The notes under the pieces: generated by a model
Told to the model about the DNA's origin: nothing
Database searches by the model: none
The model's input: the letters and a program-made list of their open reading frames with translations, nothing else
Assembly: GCA_031551755.1 (NCBI GenBank)
Contig: JAVBNE010000004.1
Location: 1 to 64,000, forward strand
Length of the DNA stretch: 64,000 nucleotides
Direction of reading: 5' to 3'
Source of the DNA: JAVBMU01 sp031551755
GTDB taxonomy: Bacteria > Actinomycetota > Actinomycetes > Actinomycetales > Cellulomonadaceae
Shown: positions 44,601 through 53,262 of the stretch, piece by piece
Layout: every line of letters begins with the position of its first letter
Position numbering within the stretch: the stretch's first letter is position 1
Translations under genes and position numbers: made by a program

Positions 44601-47600
44601 ATGCGCGCACGGTTCCAGCAAGCACGCGTGGTAGGGGTTCTGGCCGCAGCAGCGGTCACCCTGGTCGGGGCGGTGGTAGCGCCCAGTACGGCGAACGCCG
44701 TGCCGATGCCCACGAGGGTGACCTCGGACAGCGCCGTAACCAACGAGTCGCTGCCCACCGTACAGATCGACGATGGCGTCGTCTGGTCGCAAGCCGTGGT
44801 CGGGAACACGGTCTATGCGGGCGGGAACTTCTCCAACACGCGCCCCGCTGGTGCCGAGAGGGGGCAGTCCCTGACTGCGCGTGCGAACCTGCTCGCCTAC
44901 AACATCACCACCGGTAATCTCACAAGCTTCGCGCCACAGGTCAACGGTCAGGTCAAGGTGGTGCGGGCATCGCCCGACGGATCGCGGCTCTACATTGGTG
45001 GATCCTTCAGCCAGGTCAACGGCAAGGTACGCAATAACATCGCGGCCTTCAGCACGGCCACCGGTGAACTGCTGGTGGACTTCCAGCCGCATGTGGGCGG
45101 GTCCTACGTGAACGCCATCGCGGCGACCTCCAGCACCGTCTACGTCGGTGGCGCCTTCAACGTCGCCGGCGGGGCCACGCGCAAGAACCTGGTCGCCTTC
45201 ACCACCTCGGGTGAGGTGACCGGCTGGGCGCCCACGGCCAACGGCCAGGTTGACACCATGGTGGTCACCCCGAACCAGGACAAGCTCATTGTCGGCGGCC
45301 GCTTCGGCAATGTGAACGGTGCTGAGAAACACGGCCTGGCGGCCCTCGACCTGACCGACGGCACGATGCTGCCGTGGGGGGCCTCGGACGTCATCCGCAA
45401 TGGTGGGTTCGGCGGCAGGGAAAGTGAATCAGGCATCTCTGACTTGTCGACCGACGGCAAGGCCATCTACGGGACCGGTTGGGTGTGGAGCGGGGTTGGC
45501 GCAGGAAACCTTGAGGGAGCGTTCTCGGCCGACCCGAGCAGCGGGGCGATCCGCTGGATCGAGGATTGCCATGGTGACACATACGGCGGGTACTCCGACG
45601 GTAACCAGCTCTACACCGTCAGCCACGCTCACGACTGCAGTGGCATGGGTGAGTTCGGTGATGGTCCGAACCACTATGCGCTCGCCTTCACCGCTGACCC
45701 GAGGGGCACGCTCGGTCGCCCCGGTGTCACCGGCGGCTCCTATGTGAGTTGGGCCGGTCAGCCCGCGCCGGCACTCCTCGACTGGGATCCCACGTGGCTC
45801 GTGGGGAAGTTCACCGGCCAGTACCAGGCCGGCTGGTCGGTGACCGGTAACGCGGCTTATGTCGCGATCGGCGGTGAGTTCCAGGCCGTCAACGGTAAGA
45901 CGCAGCAAGGTCTTGTGCGGTTCGCGCGCCCCGGTGCTGCCGTGGATCCCGGTGCGGACACCCCCGCCGAGGACGGCGGTCCGGCGCTCGCAGGTGCCAC
46001 CTGGGGGGTGCCCTCGGTGGACACCCAGAACGGTGAAGTGCGGGTGAGCATCCCGGGCAACTATGACAACAAGTATTCCGAGCTGACCTACGAGTTGTAC
46101 CGGTCTGGCACCGACTCCCCGGTTGCCACGATCAAGGCGACGACCACGGTCGACAAGCCGGGGGTCGTCTCGTTGACCGACACGACCGCGCCGTTGGGCC
46201 AGTCCTTCGAGTACTACATCTCAGCGGTTAACGGCGAGGGGAAGCGGGCGAACTCGGCCACCACAACCGCCGTCGACACCCCGGCCATCAAGGTGCAACT
46301 CGACACGGACTACTCCAAGGCCGTGATCAATGACGGCGCCTCGTTGTTCTACCGGCTCGGGACGTCCAAGGCTGTCGACTATGCCGGATCGAATGATGGC
46401 AAGGTGGGCGGGGGTGTCACTGCGGTTTCATCGGCAGCGATCCCTGGCGACAGCTCCGGCTCCTCGCGCTTCAGTGGGACGCAGACCGGCACAGTGGCCA
46501 GTGGTGAGGCTGTCAGCACTCCCGGCGCCTTCACGGTGGAGTCCTGGTTCCGGACGACGACCACCTCCGGCGGCAAGCTGATCGGCTACGGTTCAGCCCC
46601 GTCCGGCCTGTCGAGCAGCTACGACCGGCACGTCTACATGCGGAACGACGGTCGGCTGGTCTTCGGCGTCTTCCACAACGCCACCAAGACGCTGACCTCG
46701 GTCAACGCCTATAACGACGGTTCGTGGCACCACGTGGCCGGTACCCTCGGCAGTGATGGTATGGCCCTCTACGTCGACGGCGTTCAGGTCGCGGCCGATG
46801 CCACGGTGACCTCGTCCACGGACGGCCACTCCGGTTACTGGCGAATCGGTGGCGATCAGCTCTCCGGTTGGCCGGGCGCTCCGTCGTCGAACTATTTCGC
46901 TGGTGACCTCGACGAGGTCGCGGTGTACAGGTCCGCATTGAGCCCGGCGACGGTCGCCACCCATTCCGGGCAACAGGCGAACGTCGAGAATGCTCCGCCG
47001 GTGGTCAGCTTCAAGACTACGGTCGATGGTCTGGGCTTGGCGGTTGACGGTTCGGCGTCCAAGGCGGCCACTCCGGGTGCCACACTCGTGTCCTACGGCT
47101 GGGATTTCGGTGACAACGAGACCGCTAGCGGTGTGACGGCCACGCACGCCTATGTGGAGGCCGGGACGTACTCGGTGACGCTCAAAGTTACGGACAGCAA
47201 CGGCCAGGTCGGGACGGTCACCAAGCAGGTCACCATGGCAGATGCTGCGGCCGAAGGTGGGGACGCGCCTGCTGCGGACACCCCGGCTGACGCTGACCAG
47301 GGCGACGCCGATGGTGCCGCCGACGCCGACGGTGCCGCCTTTGTGGCGAAAATGTCGGATCTGACGGCTCATGTCGACGGTTCCGGTTCCGCAGCGCGTG
47401 CCGGCCGCGAGATCGTCAGCCACGAGTGGGACTTCGGCGATGGCACCTCCGCGACCGGTGTGACGGCCACCCATACCTACGCTTCGGCAGGCACCTACAC
47501 CATCACCCACCGGGTGACGGACGACGCCGGTGAAGTCGCGACTTCGCACCGCGCCGTCATCGGCTCCGCCGTCTCCGGGGAGTTCGCGAAGACGGTGCTC

Positions 47601-48272
47601 GCTGACCAACCGTCGCTCTACTGGTCTCTCAGTGGAGCGCGGTCGGAACTCGGCCAGGATCTAGTCGGCACCAACCACGCCATCGTGGGTGACGGGGTGA
47701 GCGCTGCGCTGAGCGGTGCGATCGCGGGTACGAATTCCACCGGATCGCATTTCGGCGGTGGCGCGAGCGGCACGCTGGGTAGCGGACGGCCCGTGAGCAC
47801 TCCGGGCGACTTCTCAACCGAGATCTGGGTTCGGACGACCACGGCAGACGGCGGGAAGCTCATCGGCTACGGTGCCGCGCCCACCGGACTGTCGGGCAGC
47901 TATGACCGTCACGTCTACATGACCGACGAGGGCCGACTGGTGTTCGGCGTCTACAACGGTGCAACCCACACAGTGACAGCGCCGAGTGCGGTCAACGACG
48001 GTCAATGGCACCACGTGGTGGCCACGTTGGGGGCCGGTGGGATGAAGCTCTACGTCGACGGTGCGTTGCAGGCATCCGATGCCGCCGTGACCGTTTCATC
48101 GGATAACTACTCCGGTTACTGGCGGGTGGGCGGCGACCAACTCGCAGGCTGGCCCCAGGCGCCATCGTCGAACTTCCTGAACGGTGATCTAGACGACGCG
48201 GTCGTCTACTCGAACGTGTTGTCCGGCGATCAGGTCGCTCACCACTACCAGGTCGGAACCGGTCGGGGCTGA
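44601..48272 (+). CDS. secreted propeller-LamG-PKD multidomain protein
   Basis: Exported protein of 1223 residues. Signal peptide 1-32 (AAAAVTLVGAVVAPSTANA, cleavage after ANA). About 46-443 is a repeating beta-propeller-like region (units such as VYAGGNF, LYIGGSF, VYVGGAF, LIVGGRF). Then a fibronectin-like segment (463-560), LamG (575-790), PKD (796-880, YGWDFGDNETASG), an Ala/Asp-rich linker (880-913), PKD (913-988) and a second LamG (993-1223). No cell-wall sorting signal or C-terminal helix is seen. Likely cell-surface or matrix binding, inferred. ATG 44601 has GAGGTGG upstream. Confidence 0.75.
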   Translation: MRARFQQARVVGVLAAAAVTLVGAVVAPSTANAVPMPTRVTSDSAVTNESLPTVQIDDGVVWSQAVVGNTVYAGGNFSNTRPAGAERGQSLTARANLLAYNITTGNLTSFAPQVNGQVKVVRASPDGSRLYIGGSFSQVNGKVRNNIAAFSTATGELLVDFQPHVGGSYVNAIAATSSTVYVGGAFNVAGGATRKNLVAFTTSGEVTGWAPTANGQVDTMVVTPNQDKLIVGGRFGNVNGAEKHGLAALDLTDGTMLPWGASDVIRNGGFGGRESESGISDLSTDGKAIYGTGWVWSGVGAGNLEGAFSADPSSGAIRWIEDCHGDTYGGYSDGNQLYTVSHAHDCSGMGEFGDGPNHYALAFTADPRGTLGRPGVTGGSYVSWAGQPAPALLDWDPTWLVGKFTGQYQAGWSVTGNAAYVAIGGEFQAVNGKTQQGLVRFARPGAAVDPGADTPAEDGGPALAGATWGVPSVDTQNGEVRVSIPGNYDNKYSELTYELYRSGTDSPVATIKATTTVDKPGVVSLTDTTAPLGQSFEYYISAVNGEGKRANSATTTAVDTPAIKVQLDTDYSKAVINDGASLFYRLGTSKAVDYAGSNDGKVGGGVTAVSSAAIPGDSSGSSRFSGTQTGTVASGEAVSTPGAFTVESWFRTTTTSGGKLIGYGSAPSGLSSSYDRHVYMRNDGRLVFGVFHNATKTLTSVNAYNDGSWHHVAGTLGSDGMALYVDGVQVAADATVTSSTDGHSGYWRIGGDQLSGWPGAPSSNYFAGDLDEVAVYRSALSPATVATHSGQQANVENAPPVVSFKTTVDGLGLAVDGSASKAATPGATLVSYGWDFGDNETASGVTATHAYVEAGTYSVTLKVTDSNGQVGTVTKQVTMADAAAEGGDAPAADTPADADQGDADGAADADGAAFVAKMSDLTAHVDGSGSAARAGREIVSHEWDFGDGTSATGVTATHTYASAGTYTITHRVTDDAGEVATSHRAVIGSAVSGEFAKTVLADQPSLYWSLSGARSELGQDLVGTNHAIVGDGVSAALSGAIAGTNSTGSHFGGGASGTLGSGRPVSTPGDFSTEIWVRTTTADGGKLIGYGAAPTGLSGSYDRHVYMTDEGRLVFGVYNGATHTVTAPSAVNDGQWHHVVATLGAGGMKLYVDGALQASDAAVTVSSDNYSGYWRVGGDQLAGWPQAPSSNFLNGDLDDAVVYSNVLSGDQVAHHYQVGTGRG

Positions 48273-48295
48273 TCCCTCAGGCTGGTTCCACCAGA

Positions 48296-48327
48296 CGACG
48301 CGCACCTGCTCCGGTAGGTGCGCGTCG
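48296..48327 (+). terminator. terminator after the first secreted protein
   Basis: A 12-bp perfect stem (48296-48307 with 48316-48327) with an 8-nt loop begins 23 nt after the stop codon. CCGTTCTTCCT follows, a weakly T-rich tract. It lies upstream of gdhA and should isolate the two genes. Confidence 0.8.
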
Positions 48328-48436
48328 CCGTTCTTCCTGGCCACGGGCGGATATCTTCGCTCGCGGACAGTACCGGCGAGCAACCGAACACTGGGCGTAT
48401 TCTCGGCGTCTGTCGTCGAGAAAGAGGAGCACCCGC

Positions 48437-49774
48437 ATGGATATTCGTCTCCAGGCCGCATATGACGAGGTCCTTCGTCGTAACGCCGGCGAACTCGAGT
48501 TCCATCAGGCAGTGCGTGAGGTATTCGACTCCCTCCAGCCGGTGCTGACCAAGAACCCCCAGTACGTGGACGCTGCTGTGCTGGAGCGCATCTGCGAGCC
48601 CGAGCGCCAGATCATCTTTCGGGTGCCGTGGGTGGATGACTCCGGCAGGGTGCGGATCAACCGCGGTTTCCGGGTGGAGTACAACTCCGCCCTCGGTCCC
48701 TACAAGGGTGGCCTGCGCTTTCACCCGTCGGTCTACCTGGGCATCGTGAAGTTCCTCGGCTTCGAGCAGGTCTTCAAGAACTCGCTCACCGGGATGCCGA
48801 TCGGCGGCGGCAAGGGTGGGTCGGATTTCGACCCCCGCGGTCGTTCTGATGGCGAGGTCATGCGGTTCTGCCAGTCCTTCATGACGGAGCTCTACCGGCA
48901 CATCGGGGAGTACACGGACGTGCCGGCCGGCGACATCGGAGTCGGTGGCCGGGAGATCGGCTATCTCTTCGGACAGTACAAGCGGATCACCAACCTCTAC
49001 GAGTCCGGCGTGCTGACCGGCAAGGGACTGACGTGGGGCGGGTCCCTGGTGCGGACCGAAGCCACCGGATACGGCACCGTTATATTCGCGCAGCGCATGT
49101 TGGCCGCGCGGGACGAGTCGCTCGAGGGGCGCAGGGTCGTCGTCTCCGGTTCAGGCAATGTGGCGATCTACGCCATCGAGAAGGCTCAGGATCTGGGTGC
49201 GCACGTCGTGGCGTTCTCCGACTCCTCCGGCTACGTCGTGGACGAGAAGGGGGTGGACCTCGACCTTCTCAAGGAGATCAAGGAGGTCCGTCGCGGGCGG
49301 GTCGCCGATTATGTGGCCGCTCGTCCGGAGGCGACGCTGGTGACCGACGGATCGATCTGGGATGTGCCGTGTGAGGTCGCGCTGCCGTGTGCGACGCAGA
49401 ACGAATTGGACGAGTCGGCGGCGCGGCAGCTGATCACCAACGGTGTCCGGGTGGTGGCAGAGGGGGCGAATATGCCCACGACCCCCGCGGCGACCGCGAT
49501 GTTCCACGAGGCCGGCGTATTGTTCGCCCCCGGAAAGGCGGCAAATGCGGGTGGTGTCGCGACTTCGGCACTTGAGATGCAGCAGAACGCCTCCCGCGAT
49601 GCCTGGACCTTCGACTACACCGAGCAGCGGTTGACGTACATCATGAACGGGATTCATGACCGCTGTCTGGAGACGGCTGACGAGTACGGCGCCCCCGGCA
49701 ACTACGTACTCGGCGCGAACATCGCGGGATTCATCAAAGTGGCCGACGCGATGATCGCGCTCGGCGTCGTCTGA
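48437..49774 (+). CDS. gdhA: NADP-type glutamate dehydrogenase
   Basis: Hexameric-type glutamate dehydrogenase of 445 residues, interconverting 2-oxoglutarate plus ammonia and glutamate. The catalytic region GLRFHPSV with PIGGGKGGSDFDPRGRSDGE, the metal-like DIGVGGREIGYLFGQYK and the Rossmann loop VVSGSGNVAIYAIEKA are all present. Length matches the 450-residue NADP class. ATG 48437 has AGGAG 8-9 nt upstream. It lies between two secreted paralogs, with terminators on both sides, so it is likely transcribed alone. Confidence 0.94.
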   Translation: MDIRLQAAYDEVLRRNAGELEFHQAVREVFDSLQPVLTKNPQYVDAAVLERICEPERQIIFRVPWVDDSGRVRINRGFRVEYNSALGPYKGGLRFHPSVYLGIVKFLGFEQVFKNSLTGMPIGGGKGGSDFDPRGRSDGEVMRFCQSFMTELYRHIGEYTDVPAGDIGVGGREIGYLFGQYKRITNLYESGVLTGKGLTWGGSLVRTEATGYGTVIFAQRMLAARDESLEGRRVVVSGSGNVAIYAIEKAQDLGAHVVAFSDSSGYVVDEKGVDLDLLKEIKEVRRGRVADYVAARPEATLVTDGSIWDVPCEVALPCATQNELDESAARQLITNGVRVVAEGANMPTTPAATAMFHEAGVLFAPGKAANAGGVATSALEMQQNASRDAWTFDYTEQRLTYIMNGIHDRCLETADEYGAPGNYVLGANIAGFIKVADAMIALGVV

Positions 49775-49829
49775 GCGCCTCGCAGCCGAGAACGACTACC
49801 GGAGCCGGCGCTGCTTCTGCGGTTTTCCC

Positions 49830-49876
49830 GACGGACAGAAGGTGTGATCGCCCGACGGTCACCCCTTCTGTCCGTC
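49830..49876 (+). terminator. terminator after gdhA
   Basis: A perfect 13-bp stem (49830-49842 with 49864-49876) encloses a 21-nt loop that can form an inner GTGA/TCAC stem. It is 55 nt past the gdhA stop and is followed by TTCC. Confidence 0.75.
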
Positions 49877-49960
49877 TTCCAGACGCTGCCCGAACAATGC
49901 TGTAACAGGTGCAACGGGTGAAACTCGCATCCCGAATTATCTCAATATTGCAAACTCTCT

Positions 49961-50047
49961 GGTACAAAACGGGCTGCTGATGTTAGCGTGCGAACGGATC
50001 TGAGTTCGCCCGCGGGTTCGCTACCGACGCTCCGACAGGAATCGTTT
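49961..50047 (+). promoter_or_regulatory. promoter region of the second secreted protein
   Basis: GGTACAAAACGGGCTGCTG (49961-49979) is followed by TAGCGT at 49984-49989, a good -10 candidate. The element resembles the block upstream of the paralog. A leader of about 55 nt and AGGAA before ATG 50048 follow. AT-rich sequence precedes the motif at 49935-49955. Confidence 0.5.
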
Positions 50048-53000
50048 ATGCATTTGCATCTCCGTTCATCTATTGGCTTTGCCGTGACGACAGCCACCTG
50101 CCTTGCTCTGGCGGCCGTCTGTCTGACACCCAACGTCGCCAATGCCGCTGACAACCCCGCACCTATGGAACAGCGGGCCGCGAACTCGGTGACTGCCCAG
50201 CCGTTGCCGACCGTGCAGATCGACGACGGCGTGGTCTGGTCGCAGGCCATGATCGGCAACACGGTCTACGCGGGCGGGAGCTTCGCCAATGCCCGCCCTT
50301 CCGGTGCGAGCAAGGGCACGAGTTTGGTGCCGCGAGGCAATGTACTGGCATACGACATCCGCACAGGGGTGCTCAACGCCAGCTTTGCACCGAAGGTCAA
50401 CGGTCAGGTGAAGGTCGTCGCAGCATCGGATGACGGCAAACGGGTCTACATCGGCGGGACGTTTACGCAGGTGGACGGAAAGGCGCACTACAACGTCGCC
50501 GCGCTTGACGCCACCACGGGCGCGGTCATCGACGGATTCGCACCAGCGGTCGGCGGTTCCTACGTGAATGCCATCGCGGTCAACGGGCCGACGATCTACC
50601 TGGGAGGGCTCTTCACCGCGGTCAATGGCCAGTCGCGGAGGAACGTGGCTGCGGTGACCAGCGCGGGCCGGGCACTGAGCTGGGCACCGACCACCGACCA
50701 GCAGGTCGACGCAATGGTGCTCACCGCGAAGAAAGACAAGCTAATCATCGGTGGCCGTTTTGGCCAAGTGAACAACACATCCCAACGGGGTATGGCGGCG
50801 CTCGACCTGACGGACGGGGCCATGTTGCCGTGGGCGGTCACGCAAGCCGTACGTAACGGTGGCACTCCCGTCGACAACCCCAAGGCCGGAATCACGGCAC
50901 TGGCCGCGGACGACTCGGCGGTCTACGGCACGGGCTGGGTTTATGGCAACACCGAGACCGGAAACCTGGAGGGCGCCTTCTCCGCCGACCCGCAGACCGG
51001 GGCGGTTCGTTGGATCGAGGACTGCCATGGAGACACCTATGACGTCTACTCCGACGGCACGCAGGTATACACCGTCGGGCACGCCCACGACTGCGAGTCG
51101 GTGGGTGGCTTCCCTGAGGGGAAGCCCCGCTGGCACCATCAGTCCATCGCCTTCACGGCCGCGGCCAAGGGCACCCTGGCGCGGAGCCCGAGGGTCGGCT
51201 CGCTTTACCTGGATTGGAGTGGGCGCCCGTCACCCGCGATGATCGACTGGTTCCCGCAGTGGATCGTGGGCAGTTACACCGGCCAGCACCAGGCCGGCTG
51301 GTCCGTGACGGGCAACGGTCAGTATCTCTCCATCGGCGGCGAGTTCCCAGGGGTGAACAACAACCCGCAGTACGGTCTGGTCCGGTTCGGCACCAGTGCC
51401 GCCGCCGGTGCCGACGCTCAAGGGCCACGAGTGCCCCGAGCCGACTGGCCGTCCTCGGCCAAGACCGCTGTCGAAGGGGCCACGGTCACCGTCCAGGCCA
51501 ACTGGGACCGCGATGATCTCACGCTCACCTACGAGCTCTTCCGTGACGATGGGGCCAAGGCGGTGGCCACCACCACCGCGAAGAGCACCTTCTGGAACCG
51601 TCCGACGGTCACCCTGAACGACCCTGCTGCACCGGTCGGTACCCACGACTACAAGGTCGCGGTCAGCGACCCGGCGGGCAACCGGGTGGTGAGTCAGTCG
51701 TCGAGCGCCGAGGTCACGAAGTCGGGGATCGTGACGCCGGCTCCGACCGCCGCGGTACGGTCCACGGTGAAAGACCTGACGGTCATCTTCGACGCTGACG
51801 AGAGCACGGCCGCGACCGGCCTGACGGTCACGTCCTATGACTGGGACTTCGGCGACGGCGCGACGGGCACCGGGATCTCCGCGACTCACACATATGCGGA
51901 GGCAGGTACCTACACGGCCATGCTGACGGTGACCGATTCGGCCGGGCAGACCGGGACGGCCACCAAGTCGGTGACGGTCACCGCCAAATCCGAGACTCCG
52001 CCGACCGCGGTCTTCCGTTCGAAGGTCTCCGGTCTGACGGTCAGTGTGGATGGCGCGAAGAGCACCTCCGACCCGGCCCAGCCGCTGAATGGGTGGGCTT
52101 GGGACTTCGGCGACGGGTCCAAGGCGACAGGTGTCACGGCCACACACACATACGAGAAGGCGGGGAAGTACACGCTCACGTTGTCCGTGGTCGATGCCGC
52201 GGGCCGTACGGCGACGGTCTCCAAGAGGGTCAAGGTGACCTCACCGGCTGAGGTGGTCGCGCCAACGGCCGTAATAACCGCGACCCCCGATGCCAAGGAC
52301 GGGTCGACCTGGGCCTTCTCCGGAGCGAACTCCAAGGTGGGTAATGGTGGTGCGATCACCACCTACTCCTGGAGCATCGAGGACGGGAAGACAGTCAGCG
52401 GTGAGACCGTTACCCACCGGTTCGCCAAGAATGGCGTGTACCCAGTCACACTGACGGTCACCGATGCCGCGGGTCGGACCGCCTCGACCACCGAACAGAT
52501 CACGGTAACGGCCGAGGTCGTGCCACCGGCGTCGGCACTTGCCTGGGACGATTTCCAGCGGGCGACGATGTCCGGGTGGGGTGAAGCACCGCGTGGGGGC
52601 CTTTGGGCCGTCGCACCTGGGGTGCCCCCTGTCGCCGACGGCCATGGAACGCTGTCCTTGCTCGGTGGGTTCGCCTCTCCGCATGCCGTGCTTGCCAGCT
52701 TCGCCAACCCGAACGTGAACGGCACCATCGACATCGCCTTCGATGGACTCCCCTCCAAGGGTGCGGTTTCCGGCGGGCTCGCGACGCATGTCGGCGACTC
52801 CGGGCACTACCGGGTGGCGCTGCAGGCGGATGCACAAGGAAAGGCCAAGGCTCTCCTCGTGCGGCGGGCGGGTCCGGTGGATGTGGTGCTTGCGACCAAG
52901 GAAATTGGAGCGTGCAAGCCTGGTCAGACCTTCAAGATGCGAATCCAGACCACCACTGACAGCGGTGTGACCACGATCTCGGGCAAAGTCTGGGATGCGT

Positions 53001-53158
53001 CGGAGAGTGAACCGTCGGCGTGGCTCGTGACGAGCAAGGACTCGTCGGTGGCGATCGGCGGTCAAGGTGGTATCGGCGTGTTCACCACGGCCTCCGGAGT
53101 TCCCAAGCTGTCGGCGGTCAAGGTGTCGGTCGACAACCTGAACGTCGCCAAGCCCTGA
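50048..53158 (+). CDS. secreted propeller-PKD multidomain protein
   Basis: Exported protein of 1036 residues and a paralog of the protein at 44601-48272. Signal peptide 1-33 (TATCLALAAVCLTPNVANA). The propeller-like region spans about 48-451 with the same LPTVQIDDGVVWSQ opening. It then differs: an Ig-like segment (461-557), three PKD domains (563-645, 648-729, 736-824, with YDWDFGDGATGTG, WAWDFGDGSKATG) and a C-terminal concanavalin-like domain (828-1036, WDDFQRATMSGWGEAP). No wall anchor is visible. ATG 50048 was chosen over GTG 49988, since the signal peptide and AGGAA site follow it. Confidence 0.75.
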   Translation: MHLHLRSSIGFAVTTATCLALAAVCLTPNVANAADNPAPMEQRAANSVTAQPLPTVQIDDGVVWSQAMIGNTVYAGGSFANARPSGASKGTSLVPRGNVLAYDIRTGVLNASFAPKVNGQVKVVAASDDGKRVYIGGTFTQVDGKAHYNVAALDATTGAVIDGFAPAVGGSYVNAIAVNGPTIYLGGLFTAVNGQSRRNVAAVTSAGRALSWAPTTDQQVDAMVLTAKKDKLIIGGRFGQVNNTSQRGMAALDLTDGAMLPWAVTQAVRNGGTPVDNPKAGITALAADDSAVYGTGWVYGNTETGNLEGAFSADPQTGAVRWIEDCHGDTYDVYSDGTQVYTVGHAHDCESVGGFPEGKPRWHHQSIAFTAAAKGTLARSPRVGSLYLDWSGRPSPAMIDWFPQWIVGSYTGQHQAGWSVTGNGQYLSIGGEFPGVNNNPQYGLVRFGTSAAAGADAQGPRVPRADWPSSAKTAVEGATVTVQANWDRDDLTLTYELFRDDGAKAVATTTAKSTFWNRPTVTLNDPAAPVGTHDYKVAVSDPAGNRVVSQSSSAEVTKSGIVTPAPTAAVRSTVKDLTVIFDADESTAATGLTVTSYDWDFGDGATGTGISATHTYAEAGTYTAMLTVTDSAGQTGTATKSVTVTAKSETPPTAVFRSKVSGLTVSVDGAKSTSDPAQPLNGWAWDFGDGSKATGVTATHTYEKAGKYTLTLSVVDAAGRTATVSKRVKVTSPAEVVAPTAVITATPDAKDGSTWAFSGANSKVGNGGAITTYSWSIEDGKTVSGETVTHRFAKNGVYPVTLTVTDAAGRTASTTEQITVTAEVVPPASALAWDDFQRATMSGWGEAPRGGLWAVAPGVPPVADGHGTLSLLGGFASPHAVLASFANPNVNGTIDIAFDGLPSKGAVSGGLATHVGDSGHYRVALQADAQGKAKALLVRRAGPVDVVLATKEIGACKPGQTFKMRIQTTTDSGVTTISGKVWDASESEPSAWLVTSKDSSVAIGGQGGIGVFTTASGVPKLSAVKVSVDNLNVAKP

Positions 53159-53180
53159 GCCAGACGGCAGCGAACGGCTC

Positions 53181-53210
53181 GTTCGTCCCCGGCGTCCGCC
53201 GGGGACGAAC
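53181..53210 (+). terminator. terminator after the second secreted protein
   Basis: A perfect 13-bp stem (53181-53193 with 53198-53210) with a 4-nt loop lies 22 nt past the stop. No T-run follows, as in the other hairpins here. Confidence 0.8.
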
Positions 53211-53262
53211 GCTGCCTCGGGGATGCCGCCGCGCTCCTGGGCGCCTGACGTAAGGTCAGGGC

